From assembly GCF_004307995.1 (NCBI RefSeq), contig NZ_SIRE01000005.1, positions 62,001 to 126,000 on the forward strand: 64,000 nucleotides of DNA, written 5' to 3'. Made by a program: the position numbers and the translations under genes. The stretch is from Paenibacillus thalictri. Lineage in GTDB: Bacteria; Bacillota; Bacilli; Paenibacillales; NBRC-103111. The notes beneath the pieces are model-generated. The model was given only the letters and a program-made list of their open reading frames with translations, ran no database searches and was not told where the DNA came from. Below, piece after piece: positions 53,049 to 62,529 of this stretch; within the stretch, counting starts at the first letter, position 1; the number at the start of each line of letters is the position of its first letter.

Positions 53049-53070
53049 CTTACTTGGAGGTGCAGACAGC

Positions 53071-54789
53071 ATGCGTGTGGATTTATTGATCGAAAACGTC
53101 CGGATTTTTAACAGCTATTTCAAGCGGTTTATGCCTGGAAATGCAGCTGTGCTGGACGGGAAATTCATATATATTGGCAAGCGGGGAGCCGAGAGCTTCG
53201 AACCGGGTGAAATCATCGACGGACAGGGACGTTACATGATTCCCGGCCTGATTGACATTCATCTTCATATCGAAAGCTCGATGATTACGCCTGAGGCGTT
53301 CTCCCACGCGCTCATTCGAAACGGCGTCACCACAATTGTTCCGGAGCCTCATGAAATGGCCAACGTGTTTGGCCTGGACGGAGTAAAGGAAATGATCAAG
53401 GCGAGCCGGGAATGCGTAGCGGACATGTTCTACGCCATTCCGAGCTCGGTGCCTGCAACGGGAATGGAGACGACGGGCGGTTCGATTGAAATCGCGGACA
53501 TGGATGAGCTGCTGCGCACGGAGCGCATCATTTGCCTCGGGGAGATCATGAATTATGTCGATGTGATCACCGATCCGGACTGCAAGACAAATCACATCCT
53601 GAGGCACATTCGAGAGAACTATCCTCAGCTGATCATTGAGGGGCATGTACCGAAGCTGCTGGATCTTGAGCTGCATCAGATGATCTTCAGTGGAGTGGAC
53701 TCCGATCATACGCATCAAACGATTGAGGGGATGGAGGCGCGGATCGGCGCCGGCATGTTCATTGAGATCCAGGAAAAATCGATGACGCCGGAAGTCGTCG
53801 ATTACTTGATCCAGCATGACGTTTCCGAGCATTTCTGCTTCGTGACCGACGATGTGATGCCCGACTCGTTCCAGCGGCGGGGACATCTCAACCATATCGT
53901 GCGTAAAGCGATCCGCATGGGCATGAAACCAGAGATGGCGATTTATGCCAGCACGTTCACGCCGGCCCGAAGAATGCGCATGCATGACCGGGGAGCTGTC
54001 GCGCCAGGGAAGATTGCCGATTTTTCACTTGTTTCCGATCTTCGGGAATTAACCGTGGAACAAGTTTATAAGCGCGGCCGCAAAGTGTATGACGTGACCG
54101 AGCCTTACGAGCCGAAAGCAAGCGAGCGCGCTTTCCCGCAGCACTTTTACGAAAGCGTGAAGCTGACGCAGCTTGCCGTAACCGATTTTGTGGTCCCGGC
54201 TGCAGAGGGCGGAGATGGGCGGTATACCGGCCGGGTCATGATGGTGAAGGATGGTTCGACCTTCATCGAGGAGCATCAAGCCGAAGTTGAGGTTCGGGGC
54301 GGGCATGTGATGTGGCAGGAAAGCGGCTGCGGTCTGATTGCCACGTTCGAACGTTATGGGAGAAACGGCAATCGCGCCTACGGCCTGATCGGTGGAGATA
54401 CGATCCAGCGGGGAGCGGTGGCGACGACGTACTCCCATGATAATCATAATCTGCTTGTCGTCGGCCATAACCCGACGGATATGATGCTCGCGGCCAATGA
54501 GGTTATTGCCAATCAGGGCGGCTTTTGCGTGGTCGAAGGGGGAAAGGTGCTGGCCAGTCTACGGCTGCCTGTAGGCGGCATCTTGACCGAGGCTCCGCTT
54601 GAGCAGACGGCTGAAGAGGTAGAGCGGCTGCTCAGCGCTATGAAATCATTAGGTTATCGCCATTATAACCCGATTATGTCGCTCAGCACCCATTCCCTTG
54701 CGGTTAGCCCGGCGCTCAAAATTACCGATCACGGCTTAATCGATGTGAATAAAGGGAAGGTTATTCCTCTGCTTATTCAAGCTCTTTAA
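53071..54789 (+). CDS. ade: Adenine deaminase
   Basis: The protein has 572 residues. The amidohydrolase metal motif IDIHLHIESSM, the PEPHEMANV region and FVTDDVMPD are those of bacterial adenine deaminases. It converts adenine to hypoxanthine and ammonia. Together with the nucleoside hydrolase it forms a purine salvage route: adenosine to adenine to hypoxanthine. It is the last gene of the operon and ends at a strong terminator. Confidence 0.9.
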   Translation: MRVDLLIENVRIFNSYFKRFMPGNAAVLDGKFIYIGKRGAESFEPGEIIDGQGRYMIPGLIDIHLHIESSMITPEAFSHALIRNGVTTIVPEPHEMANVFGLDGVKEMIKASRECVADMFYAIPSSVPATGMETTGGSIEIADMDELLRTERIICLGEIMNYVDVITDPDCKTNHILRHIRENYPQLIIEGHVPKLLDLELHQMIFSGVDSDHTHQTIEGMEARIGAGMFIEIQEKSMTPEVVDYLIQHDVSEHFCFVTDDVMPDSFQRRGHLNHIVRKAIRMGMKPEMAIYASTFTPARRMRMHDRGAVAPGKIADFSLVSDLRELTVEQVYKRGRKVYDVTEPYEPKASERAFPQHFYESVKLTQLAVTDFVVPAAEGGDGRYTGRVMMVKDGSTFIEEHQAEVEVRGGHVMWQESGCGLIATFERYGRNGNRAYGLIGGDTIQRGAVATTYSHDNHNLLVVGHNPTDMMLAANEVIANQGGFCVVEGGKVLASLRLPVGGILTEAPLEQTAEEVERLLSAMKSLGYRHYNPIMSLSTHSLAVSPALKITDHGLIDVNKGKVIPLLIQAL

Positions 54790-54806
54790 TTGAATCTGAT
54801 GACGAC

Positions 54807-54852
54807 AAAGAAGCTAACCGAGCTGTTCACGCTCGAATTAGCTTCTTTTTCT
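54807..54852 (+). terminator. Terminator of the purine salvage operon
   Basis: A stem AAAGAAGCTAA / TTAGCTTCTTT with an inner GAGC / GCTC pair is followed by more T residues. Confidence 0.85.
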
Positions 54853-54929
54853 TTTTGCAAGCAGGGGATGATTTTCAGAGCTGAAGGCGCGTTTAACCTC
54901 ATCGGGCAACTTCATCCCCGTTTGTGGTT

Positions 54930-55826
54930 TTACTCCATCCCCGATTGCAGCGTCACTTCATGCCATGCCTGCTCTGCGAGCCGTTTCAAAACAAGGGCTT
55001 GCTGCCAACGGTCGGAGATTTCAGGCCCGGTCCCGTCCGGACCTTGAACAATCGCATAAGGCGGAGGACCAAGCTCGCTGACGAAAGGCAGGACGTCTCC
55101 GGGCTGCGCACCTTGAAGCCAGCATGACATTCCTTGCTTCCACCAGGCTGCGAAAGGTGATGCCATCGGGTGTTCAGCTTCTCCGATATCTGCTTGAATT
55201 TGTTGACCGCTGGACACTCTGCCATGGATGGAGGACGTACGCTGCAGCAGCACATCAAGAGCCGGGTTCAGCTCAGCCGCCATAGATGGCGACGATACTT
55301 CACATGAAAGCACATAGTGGGAAATATCGATTGTCAGCCGTAAATGGGGCAGTTGGTTTACATAATCGACAGTCCGAAGCAAATCTTGAGTGATACGCCC
55401 GCGATGCGTTTCCACAAAATAAGGAATCCCGGTTTCGGCCGCCGCTCCCAGTAAATCTTGCAGCAATTGCACGGCTGCTTCATCCCGCAGCATATTGCCC
55501 ATCACTTGTGAATTTACGTACGCAACGCCAAAGTCTTTTGCTTCTTTCAGCAACGACTCCAAATCTGCCCGCGAAGAAGGGAAAGAATGAATACCGAAGC
55601 TGAGCTTATAGTCGCTTAACAGCCGATGCCATTGCTCGCGGTCACGAGGTTCGGGAAGACGGCCCAAAATCCCGGTGAACCCTGCTGCCGCAATTCGTTC
55701 CAGCTTTTGTTCCATGGACCATTCCACGCCGTTCTCGCCAATACCGATCATGCCCCACCACGATTGATGAGTTTCCAGGGCCGGAGGTCTGTCTGTTCCG
55801 TTATTTACTCTTGTGAGATCGTTCAA
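54930..55826 (-). CDS. TIM-barrel sugar phosphate isomerase/epimerase family protein
   Basis: The protein has 298 residues and resembles the xylose-isomerase-like TIM barrel family. Probable metal ligands are the Glu in IPYFVETHRGR, the Asp-His in LTIDISHYVL and the His in SSIHGRVSS. The reaction is unknown. It is convergent with ade and appears to be a single gene. Confidence 0.8.
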   Translation of the reverse strand: MNDLTRVNNGTDRPPALETHQSWWGMIGIGENGVEWSMEQKLERIAAAGFTGILGRLPEPRDREQWHRLLSDYKLSFGIHSFPSSRADLESLLKEAKDFGVAYVNSQVMGNMLRDEAAVQLLQDLLGAAAETGIPYFVETHRGRITQDLLRTVDYVNQLPHLRLTIDISHYVLSCEVSSPSMAAELNPALDVLLQRTSSIHGRVSSGQQIQADIGEAEHPMASPFAAWWKQGMSCWLQGAQPGDVLPFVSELGPPPYAIVQGPDGTGPEISDRWQQALVLKRLAEQAWHEVTLQSGME

Positions 55827-56035
55827 TGGACTTCACCTTCCATTTCTATTAATCAGCCGTTCCATTCCGCAAGGGAATGTCTCGCCGCCTCAACCATTTG
55901 TATTGAATGTTGTCTATGTATAGATGACACAACTTATATGTAATATAGTAGATACAAACTATGGTGAACAAAATGCACTAAAAGCCTAATGATTTGCATT
56001 TTTCTACATTTGGTACCAATGCAAGTGAGGCCAAC

Positions 56036-56089
56036 AAAAAAGCGGCAGTCAAGGATGGAAGCTGAAGTGCCTATCCCTGAACTGCCGCT
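56036..56089 (-). terminator. Terminator of the GH18 gene
   Basis: On the minus strand AGCGGCAGT pairs with ACTGCCGCT (56081-56089 with 56041-56049) and inner bases also pair; TTTTTTG follows. The remaining gap to 55826 is AT rich and has no supported gene. Confidence 0.8.
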
Positions 56090-56116
56090 CATTATTATGA
56101 TGCGGATCTATAAGTG

Positions 56117-58048
56117 CTATTTCTGTTGAATCATCGATTTCCAAACGTCGGCAGGGTCGTAGCCGAGACGCCACATAGCTACGCCGGCCAAATTGTAGTT
56201 TTTGGCGAGCTCGACGCGAGCGTTAAGCGTGTCTTCGTTTTCCAGCCAGAATACGTAGCTGTAGCCGTCTTCGCTATAGTCCACACGGTACTGATTATGA
56301 TTTTTGTCCCAAGTGAGAGTAGCTTTTTTGCTGCTGATCAACGCCGGGAGGTCTTTCATCAGCAGGGCTTTGTTACTTTCCAATTTACCGTTTGCATCTA
56401 TTTTCCACTGACGAACGTACATCGGGATACCCATAATCAGTTTGTCGCGGGGGATGCCGTAACTCAGGAACTCCTGAACGCCTTCCTCCACCCACTTCAG
56501 GCCGGCTACCGGTCCGGCTTCCGTGCTGCCGCTCCAATATTGGTCGTATGTCATCGTCACGATATAATCGACGATATCGGCCAGCTTCTCATGGTCGAAT
56601 GCGGTCTGCGCGTTCCACTTGATGCTGCCCCGCGGCAGGTCAACGGAAATGATCAGGTTTTTGGCATGTGCCGCATCGGTGAGATTTTTCATAAAAGCGG
56701 TGAAAGCCGCGCGGTCTTTCCCGTTTAAACTTTCGAAGTCAATGTTTAATCCGTCGACGCCAAGCTCGGAAGCCCGTTTGACCAGCGCTTGAATAAATTT
56801 GTTCTGCGCGTCTTTGTTCGCGAGAAATTGCGTCGTTAACGTCGCGTTAAACTGGTTGCTGACAAGCGGGTGAACGGCGTATCCTTGGCTTTTCAGCCAA
56901 GCGACGGTATCTTTATTTGATTTGTCCGTCAGATTGCCTGAATTGTCCGCCAGCTCGAAATAGGAAGGGGAGTCGACATCAAGCCCCGTCGTATTGTTGA
57001 CGTGCCCGCGGATCGTCGTGTCACCCGAGCTGCCGTTCCAGCCCCAGAATTGCAGCTTGCGGAAATTGTCCCAGATGCTTGTGCCGTCCAAGAGACGGAT
57101 CGAAGCGTTACTGTAGCCCATCGCGTAAGATAACGCGTCCGGAATCGTGTTGAAATCGTTGATCAGATTATCGCTCTGGTATACCTGATAGTAAGGTGAA
57201 TTCGTCCATAAGCCGACACGGCCGGATGAACCCGGCTGCTGCAGATCGACGACTTTGGCATGCGCCCATTGCTTCGCGTATGCAACGGCATCGTCAAGAC
57301 TGATGAATGATTGCAATAAAGCGTTGTTCTGATATACTCCGTAAGACGGAACATTGGTGAAGACGATCTGGCCGGCTTTGTCGTTATTGATGACAATGGA
57401 GTTGCCCCATTTCAAGCTTTCGGCGATAGCATCTTCCAAATAAGAGAATTTCCAGGCGTCCATCGTAGCCGTTCCTTGAAATACTTGATAGACTGCGCTG
57501 CCGGAGGAACGGGCTTCTTGCTTGGCCGCGGCAGAGATGTTATCCCATACCCAGCTGTGATCCTTCAAATCGATAATGTGAGCGTTGCCCCATTTTCGGG
57601 CTTCGGCCGTGGCCTGACTTAAGGTGGCGAATTCCCAGCCGCCCATGGTGCTATCGCCTTGGTATACTTGGTATCTCGGATAGTTGTTCCACACCCATCC
57701 GCTGGACTGCAGATCGCGGATGCTCGCATGAGTCCACTTGCTTGCTTCGCGCATCGCCTGATCGAGCGTGGCGAATTCCCAACTGGAGCTGCTGTAGTCG
57801 TTTTGATACAATTTATATCTGGGATAATTGTTCCATAGCCACTTTCTTGTGGCGATATCTTCTACGTGACTGGACGTAAATTGCTTCGCATAATTTTCAG
57901 CTGATTTATAATCCGAAGTTTCGAGCAAAATTTTATCGTCTTGGTACACGCGGTATTTCGTCGTCTTATCTGCGGCCATCGCCGACGGGGAAGCTGATAG
58001 CACAAGTGTCAGCAGGGATAATGCGATAACCGTTTTTTTCACAAACAT
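56117..58048 (-). CDS. Secreted GH18 glycosidase with six N-terminal repeats
   Basis: The protein has 643 residues. A signal peptide ends at SAMA. Six repeats of about 45-60 residues fill residues 30-330, each with a YxVYQ start, a W.F..L..A..A..W core and a W.N.YP-like end. The C-terminal 310 residues are a GH18 domain with the catalytic Glu in DGLNIDFESLNG and later VDYIVTMTYDQYW. The catalytic type resembles spore or cell-wall GH18 enzymes such as YaaH. The repeats may bind peptidoglycan or other glycans. Confidence 0.85.
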   Translation of the reverse strand: MFVKKTVIALSLLTLVLSASPSAMAADKTTKYRVYQDDKILLETSDYKSAENYAKQFTSSHVEDIATRKWLWNNYPRYKLYQNDYSSSSWEFATLDQAMREASKWTHASIRDLQSSGWVWNNYPRYQVYQGDSTMGGWEFATLSQATAEARKWGNAHIIDLKDHSWVWDNISAAAKQEARSSGSAVYQVFQGTATMDAWKFSYLEDAIAESLKWGNSIVINNDKAGQIVFTNVPSYGVYQNNALLQSFISLDDAVAYAKQWAHAKVVDLQQPGSSGRVGLWTNSPYYQVYQSDNLINDFNTIPDALSYAMGYSNASIRLLDGTSIWDNFRKLQFWGWNGSSGDTTIRGHVNNTTGLDVDSPSYFELADNSGNLTDKSNKDTVAWLKSQGYAVHPLVSNQFNATLTTQFLANKDAQNKFIQALVKRASELGVDGLNIDFESLNGKDRAAFTAFMKNLTDAAHAKNLIISVDLPRGSIKWNAQTAFDHEKLADIVDYIVTMTYDQYWSGSTEAGPVAGLKWVEEGVQEFLSYGIPRDKLIMGIPMYVRQWKIDANGKLESNKALLMKDLPALISSKKATLTWDKNHNQYRVDYSEDGYSYVFWLENEDTLNARVELAKNYNLAGVAMWRLGYDPADVWKSMIQQK

Positions 58049-58132
58049 GTATCACGCCTCTTTCTATGTAGTCTACTCTATTAAACGCTCGCGGCAATTA
58101 ATAGTTGCGATAGATACATAGAGAAAAAGCGC

Positions 58133-58161
58133 AAAAAACCACTTTCCGGCTAGGAAAGTGG
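58133..58161 (-). terminator. Terminator of the DUF2653-like gene
   Basis: On the minus strand CCACTTTCC pairs with GGAAAGTGG across a 5-base loop and TTTTTTG follows. Confidence 0.85.
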
Positions 58162-58197
58162 TGGGAATGGCGGAAATACTTTGGTTTTTAAGCGAAT

Positions 58198-58473
58198 TTA
58201 AAGGATATCGGCGACAATTTCTTCCTCAAGGGAAAGTCTGATCTGGTCGCGGAACACGCGGAGCTGCTGTTCTGTAAGCAGATACCGCTCGATCGCTTCG
58301 AGAATGTTCGCTTCGATCAGAATTTGCGATCGGCCTTGAATATGAACCTCCGCCGAAAATCCGTAATCTTCGTCCCATTTCATTTCAACTTCGACATCCG
58401 TGGGGCGAAGCTGTTTACGCTGCGCCATATGGAGGCAGATCGCATTGACGATCTCTTGTTCCCCAAGCCTCAT
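58198..58473 (-). CDS. YxcD-like protein (DUF2653)
   Basis: The protein has 91 residues and starts MRLGEQEIVNAICLHMAQRK. The central part, WDEDYGFSAEVHIQGRSQ, fits the DUF2653 family as I recall it from B. subtilis YxcD. No function is known. It lies 18 bp after the membrane protein gene at 58492, so both are probably on one transcript. Confidence 0.75.
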   Translation of the reverse strand: MRLGEQEIVNAICLHMAQRKQLRPTDVEVEMKWDEDYGFSAEVHIQGRSQILIEANILEAIERYLLTEQQLRVFRDQIRLSLEEEIVADIL

Positions 58474-58491
58474 CCGTTACTCCTCCGTCCG

Positions 58492-58935
58492 TTAGTTGCG
58501 ATGCGGTTCGTTGTTCAGCTTCTTACGGTCGCGGAAGTACACGTAAATACGGCGAATGAGCACAACGACTACAACGACGGCAAGCACATTGATGATTAGG
58601 CCGAGCAAGTTGCCAAGCATGCCCATGTTGCCGAACATACTGCCGAACAGAAGACCGGCCAGACCGCCCATAATCATGCCTTTCATAAATCCGCCGCCGC
58701 TGAATAATCCGCCGCGTTGTTGTTGAGGCGTATTGGTTGTTGCGCCTGGCGTTTTTGTTGCAGAAGAATTCGCGTCAGGTCTTGTCGTTTGCGAATCGGT
58801 CGGCGATTTCGACGGCGTTGAAGGCGAGAAGCTCTTCTTCGGCGAAGAATAGCCTTTTGCGTCGACGGCTGCAGGCAATGTCACAGCAAAGACAAGCAGC
58901 GCGGTCATGAGCAGAAGCGTAAATTTTTTGAGCAA
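58492..58935 (-). CDS. Small secreted/membrane protein, Tim44-like
   Basis: The TTG at 58935 follows GGAGGGG. The protein has 147 residues. A signal sequence (about 1-27) is followed by a Ser/Thr/Pro-rich linker of 50 residues, a Gly/Met-rich hydrophobic stretch (GGLAGLLFGSMFGNMGMLGN) and a second helix of valines and leucines, then a basic tail. Similar short proteins are annotated as Tim44-like in bacilli. No function can be given. Confidence 0.7.
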   Translation of the reverse strand: MLKKFTLLLMTALLVFAVTLPAAVDAKGYSSPKKSFSPSTPSKSPTDSQTTRPDANSSATKTPGATTNTPQQQRGGLFSGGGFMKGMIMGGLAGLLFGSMFGNMGMLGNLLGLIINVLAVVVVVVLIRRIYVYFRDRKKLNNEPHRN

Positions 58936-59065
58936 ATAAATCCCCTCCGTTATATACTTAAATGGATTCCGCACTTTTTAATACGGGCGGATATCGTCTT
59001 GGTTTCAGTTTTGGACGGAACTTGTTAAAATATACGATATACCAAGAAAAAAGAGGGAGACAAAC

Positions 59066-59593
59066 GTGTCAAAGTATCCTCAAGCTTATGTAGAATATCT
59101 CGTTTTTTTTCACGCGCACCGCGATTACTTCGAATGTCATGAGGTTATGGAGGAGTATTGGAAAAACCACCCGGAAGATCCGCTGAGCCGTGCCTATGTC
59201 GGATTGATCCAAACGGCGGTTGCGATGTATCACCAGCGGCGGGGCAATTTCAAAGGCGCGGTCAAAATGCTGGACAGCGCGCGAGAACTGCTGACGAAGG
59301 ATAGATTGGAGCGGCTTGGCATCGATGCTGACGCTTTTACCACTATCTTGGAGCAGCGTTCCAAGCAGCTTCACAGCAAAGAACCGGCACCGTTTACCGA
59401 TCTGGACATCCCGCTGGCGGACGATGAGCTTTACCGCGAATGTCTGGAGCAATGCGGCAAGCAGCAGCTTATATGGAGCGCGCCGAGCAACGGGGACAAT
59501 GAGTCTTTAATCCACAAGCATACGCTGCGAGACCGTTCCGATGTGATTGAGGCAAGAGCCCGAGAACTATATTTGCGCCAAAAGAGGGGTTAA
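59066..59593 (+). CDS. DUF309 domain protein
   Basis: The protein has 175 residues. The N-terminal two thirds has the DUF309 pattern FFHAHRDYFECHEVMEEYWK and QTAVAMYHQRRGNF, a helical fold with conserved His and Glu that look metal- or ligand-binding. The function is not known. It is followed after 1 bp by the response regulator gene, so it may be in the same transcript. Confidence 0.85.
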   Translation: MSKYPQAYVEYLVFFHAHRDYFECHEVMEEYWKNHPEDPLSRAYVGLIQTAVAMYHQRRGNFKGAVKMLDSARELLTKDRLERLGIDADAFTTILEQRSKQLHSKEPAPFTDLDIPLADDELYRECLEQCGKQQLIWSAPSNGDNESLIHKHTLRDRSDVIEARARELYLRQKRG

Positions 59594-59594
59594 C

Positions 59595-60323
59595 TTGGAA
59601 AGGTCAGAAAAAATACTTGTCGTTGACGACGAGCTTAATATAGTAGAAGTCATCCGGTTATATTTGGAGCATGCCGATTTTGAGCCGGTCATTCTGTACC
59701 GGGGAGGGCAGGTTGTTGAAACGCTGCGGGAAACGAAACCGGCGCTTGTGCTGCTGGATGTGATGATGCCCGATTTGTCGGGCTTCGAGTTGTGTCAAAT
59801 CATTCGTTCCATGGAAGACCCGTACCGGATGACACCGATTATTTTTTTAACGGCAAAAGGTGAAGCGATCGACAAGCTGCGCGGCTTTAATCTGGGGGTG
59901 GACGATTACATCGTCAAGCCGTTTGATCCCAATGAGCTGGTAGCGAGAATCAAGGCGGTGCTGAGACGGACCCAGCTGCCCCAGCAGCTTCCGGTGCCGA
60001 AGCCTTACGATGAGAAGAAAAAAGTGCTGCGCATCGGCTCGCTGATGATCGATCAGGAGCAGTACCGGGTCACGGTGCAGGGAACCAAAATTGATTTGAC
60101 CCCCAAAGAAGTGGACCTGCTGTATTTTCTCGCCAGCAATCACGACAGGGTGTATACACGTGAAGATCTGCTCGGCTATGTGTGGAATTTCGATTTTAAC
60201 GGCGGCACGCGGACGGTGGACGCTCATGTGAAAAATTTACGCAAAAAGTTGGGCGTACATAAGGAATGGACGATCCAGACATTATGGGGGATCGGTTATT
60301 CCTTCGAGGTGCACCATGGTTAA
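59595..60323 (+). CDS. OmpR-family response regulator
   Basis: The TTG at 59595 follows AGAGGGG. The protein has 242 residues. The receiver has the acidic pair in LVVDDELN, phospho-acceptor Asp in LVLLDVMMPD and Lys in YIVKPFDP. The winged helix has TRTVDAHVKNLRKKLG. It overlaps the kinase gene by 8 bp. The signal and targets are unknown. Confidence 0.9.
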   Translation: MERSEKILVVDDELNIVEVIRLYLEHADFEPVILYRGGQVVETLRETKPALVLLDVMMPDLSGFELCQIIRSMEDPYRMTPIIFLTAKGEAIDKLRGFNLGVDDYIVKPFDPNELVARIKAVLRRTQLPQQLPVPKPYDEKKKVLRIGSLMIDQEQYRVTVQGTKIDLTPKEVDLLYFLASNHDRVYTREDLLGYVWNFDFNGGTRTVDAHVKNLRKKLGVHKEWTIQTLWGIGYSFEVHHG

Positions 60324-61776
60324 GCGCTGGCTTGGCAGCTTATATTTGAAAATCTTTTTATCTTTTTTGGCCACGTGCGTATTATTTTTTATTGGTCTGG
60401 CGGTATTTTGGAATTATTATTTTACGGAGCTGTTTTATAAGGATAAAAAAAATCTGCTGCAGTCGCGCTTCACGGAAATCACCAGAATCCTGCCTTCGTT
60501 TCAGGAGGGGACGATGTCCACACGGGAGCTTCGTTTCGGGTTGCGGATTATCGCCCGCAGCATCAACGGGCAAGTCTGGCTGGTCGATTCCAAAGGAAAC
60601 ATCCTGAACGGTTCCTCGGAGCTGGAAAATACGCTGATTCCCCAATCGATGGATCAGCTGTTCATCGAAGGATTGAAGGGACGCAGCGGATTTACGGGCA
60701 GTTCAAGCTTGTTCGGCGGCAAAACCCGTGACGGCACGCTTACGTTTTACGCGCCTGAGCGGTTGAACGGTCAGCCGATCGTGGTGTTTTTGCAAGCGCC
60801 TGCGGTGGAATTAAGCGATGCGATCGCCGCCGTCCGTGTGAATATTGTCGTGCCGCTCATATTTTCGCTTATTGCCGTGGCGGTCGTGCTGTACAGCTTG
60901 TCGCGGAAGCTAGCGGGTCCGCTGCAGCAGATGAATCAGGCGGCCATCGACTTGGCCAACGGCGACTTCACGACGCGGGTGCCCGTCACATCGACGGGAG
61001 AAATCGGCCAACTGGCGCGAAGCTTCAATTTCATGGTCGATCAGCTGGAAAATTGGGAGAACAGCCGGCAGGAATTTTTGGCCAACGTGTCTCATGAGCT
61101 GCGTTCTCCGCTGACCACACTCCGCGGCCTGATCGTGGCGATGAACGATAAAGTGATTCCCGAGGAGAAATACTCCTATTATTTAAAATTATGCGAGCAC
61201 GAAATGCAGCGGCTGCAGCGGCTGGTCGTCGATTTGCTCGATTTGGCACGCATTCAGAACGGAAACGATGTTTTCCTGACCCGTCCTGTCCTGTTGAAGC
61301 ATAAAATTGAAGAAGTGCTGGAAGTGATTCACAAGCGGGTGGAGGAAAAAGGCATTACCGTGCGAACCGAGCTGGGGGACGGTATCCATGGCCCGCTTCA
61401 GGCGCTGCTGGATCCTGATCGCTTTGCGCAAATTTTGCAAAACCTGCTGTATAATGCGATTCAATTTACACCTGCGGGCGGATATATCGATGTGCGTCTG
61501 TTCGAGGAGGAAGACAACGCCGTCATTGTGCTTAAAGACAGCGGTATCGGCATGACCAAAGAAGAGCTGGTGCGGATCTGGGAGCGCTTCTACAAAGCAG
61601 AACAGTCCCGCTTGTCGCAGTCTGACGGTACCGGGCTTGGGTTGACGATCGTGAAGCATTTGGTAGGAGGCATGGGCGGGCACATCTATGTAAACAGCGA
61701 AGTAGGGCACGGAACGGAATTTACAGTCGTTTTTCCGCAGTGGAGCGATGCGCACCTTCTCCATATGGAAGACTGA
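60316..61776 (+). CDS. Sensor histidine kinase with HAMP domain
   Basis: The protein has 486 residues. Membrane helices at about 12-35 and 170-192 flank an extracellular sensor of about 135 residues. HAMP follows, then the HisKA domain with His in LANVSHELRSPLTTLRG, and the HATPase with NLLYNAIQF, DSGIGM and GTGLGLTI. It is the partner of the regulator upstream. The lipoprotein gene downstream may be part of the same system. Confidence 0.9.
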   Translation: MVKRWLGSLYLKIFLSFLATCVLFFIGLAVFWNYYFTELFYKDKKNLLQSRFTEITRILPSFQEGTMSTRELRFGLRIIARSINGQVWLVDSKGNILNGSSELENTLIPQSMDQLFIEGLKGRSGFTGSSSLFGGKTRDGTLTFYAPERLNGQPIVVFLQAPAVELSDAIAAVRVNIVVPLIFSLIAVAVVLYSLSRKLAGPLQQMNQAAIDLANGDFTTRVPVTSTGEIGQLARSFNFMVDQLENWENSRQEFLANVSHELRSPLTTLRGLIVAMNDKVIPEEKYSYYLKLCEHEMQRLQRLVVDLLDLARIQNGNDVFLTRPVLLKHKIEEVLEVIHKRVEEKGITVRTELGDGIHGPLQALLDPDRFAQILQNLLYNAIQFTPAGGYIDVRLFEEEDNAVIVLKDSGIGMTKEELVRIWERFYKAEQSRLSQSDGTGLGLTIVKHLVGGMGGHIYVNSEVGHGTEFTVVFPQWSDAHLLHMED

Positions 61777-61887
61777 ATTAACGAAGGTTTCACACTTTTT
61801 TTACAAACTATCCACAGTTTCATCAAGATTAGCCGTTATTGTTGATCTTAAGAAACACGGCAGCCTGAGAGTGGAGGGTTGGTGCGG

Positions 61888-62454
61888 ATGTCTCTTGTGC
61901 GTTGGCTCATCCTAATGATAAATATGACTTTGTTGTTGACCGGCTGTGTCCAGCATGGGACCGTAACCGGCCCGGCCGCTCCCGAAACCGAGGCTGCGGA
62001 TATGCAGACGTTAACCGAAAAGCAGCTTGTCTTCCTGTTTCAAACGTTAATGCAGATGGATAAGCGAGACGGGCTGGCGATTACAAGAAGCCAGGCACAG
62101 CAGCTGCTTCCGATTATCCGCAAAAACAGCACCGAGGGCGAACTGACCAGCGCGGATCAGAAAAAAATTATGGATTTGTTGTCCCCGGCGCAGAAACAAG
62201 CTTACGATGATTACCAGGAGCGGATGAGGAAGCGAATTCAATCGCTGGATAAAGACAAATCCCGATTGGATGAATTGTCGGAAAGCGATCGGGACCGGAT
62301 CATCAATGAATTCAAGCAGCGCAGGACGGATAAGGAGAATGAACTTTCCGAACCTCCGATGCCGCCGCCGCGAAAGCCGGGATTTGACGAATTATCCGGC
62401 AAAAATGTGGAGCAGCAGCTGATTGAGCTGCTTGAGGCCCGCGCGGCCAAATAA
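61888..62454 (+). CDS. Small lipoprotein with charged helical body
   Basis: The ATG at 61888 has GGAGGG 9 bases upstream. The protein has 188 residues. The lipobox is LLTGC. The body is rich in Gln, Glu, Lys and Arg, likely coiled coil (residues 45-150), with a Pro-rich stretch PPMPPPRKPG near the end. I do not recognise a family. It follows the kinase gene by 111 bp and may act outside the membrane with that sensor. Confidence 0.75.
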   Translation: MSLVRWLILMINMTLLLTGCVQHGTVTGPAAPETEAADMQTLTEKQLVFLFQTLMQMDKRDGLAITRSQAQQLLPIIRKNSTEGELTSADQKKIMDLLSPAQKQAYDDYQERMRKRIQSLDKDKSRLDELSESDRDRIINEFKQRRTDKENELSEPPMPPPRKPGFDELSGKNVEQQLIELLEARAAK

Positions 62455-62466
62455 ATGAGGATAATA

Positions 62467-62512
62467 AAAGGAAGCGCCGGTTGCTGTGCATCACAGCGTC
62501 GGCGCTTCCTTT
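62467..62512. terminator. Bidirectional terminator
   Basis: A 13-bp stem AAAGGAAGCGCCG / CGGCGCTTCCTTT with an inner GCTGTG / CACAGC pair lies between the lipoprotein gene and the convergent carbonic anhydrase gene, and can end both. Confidence 0.85.
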
Positions 62513-62529
62513 GTTTATGAATATGGCTC

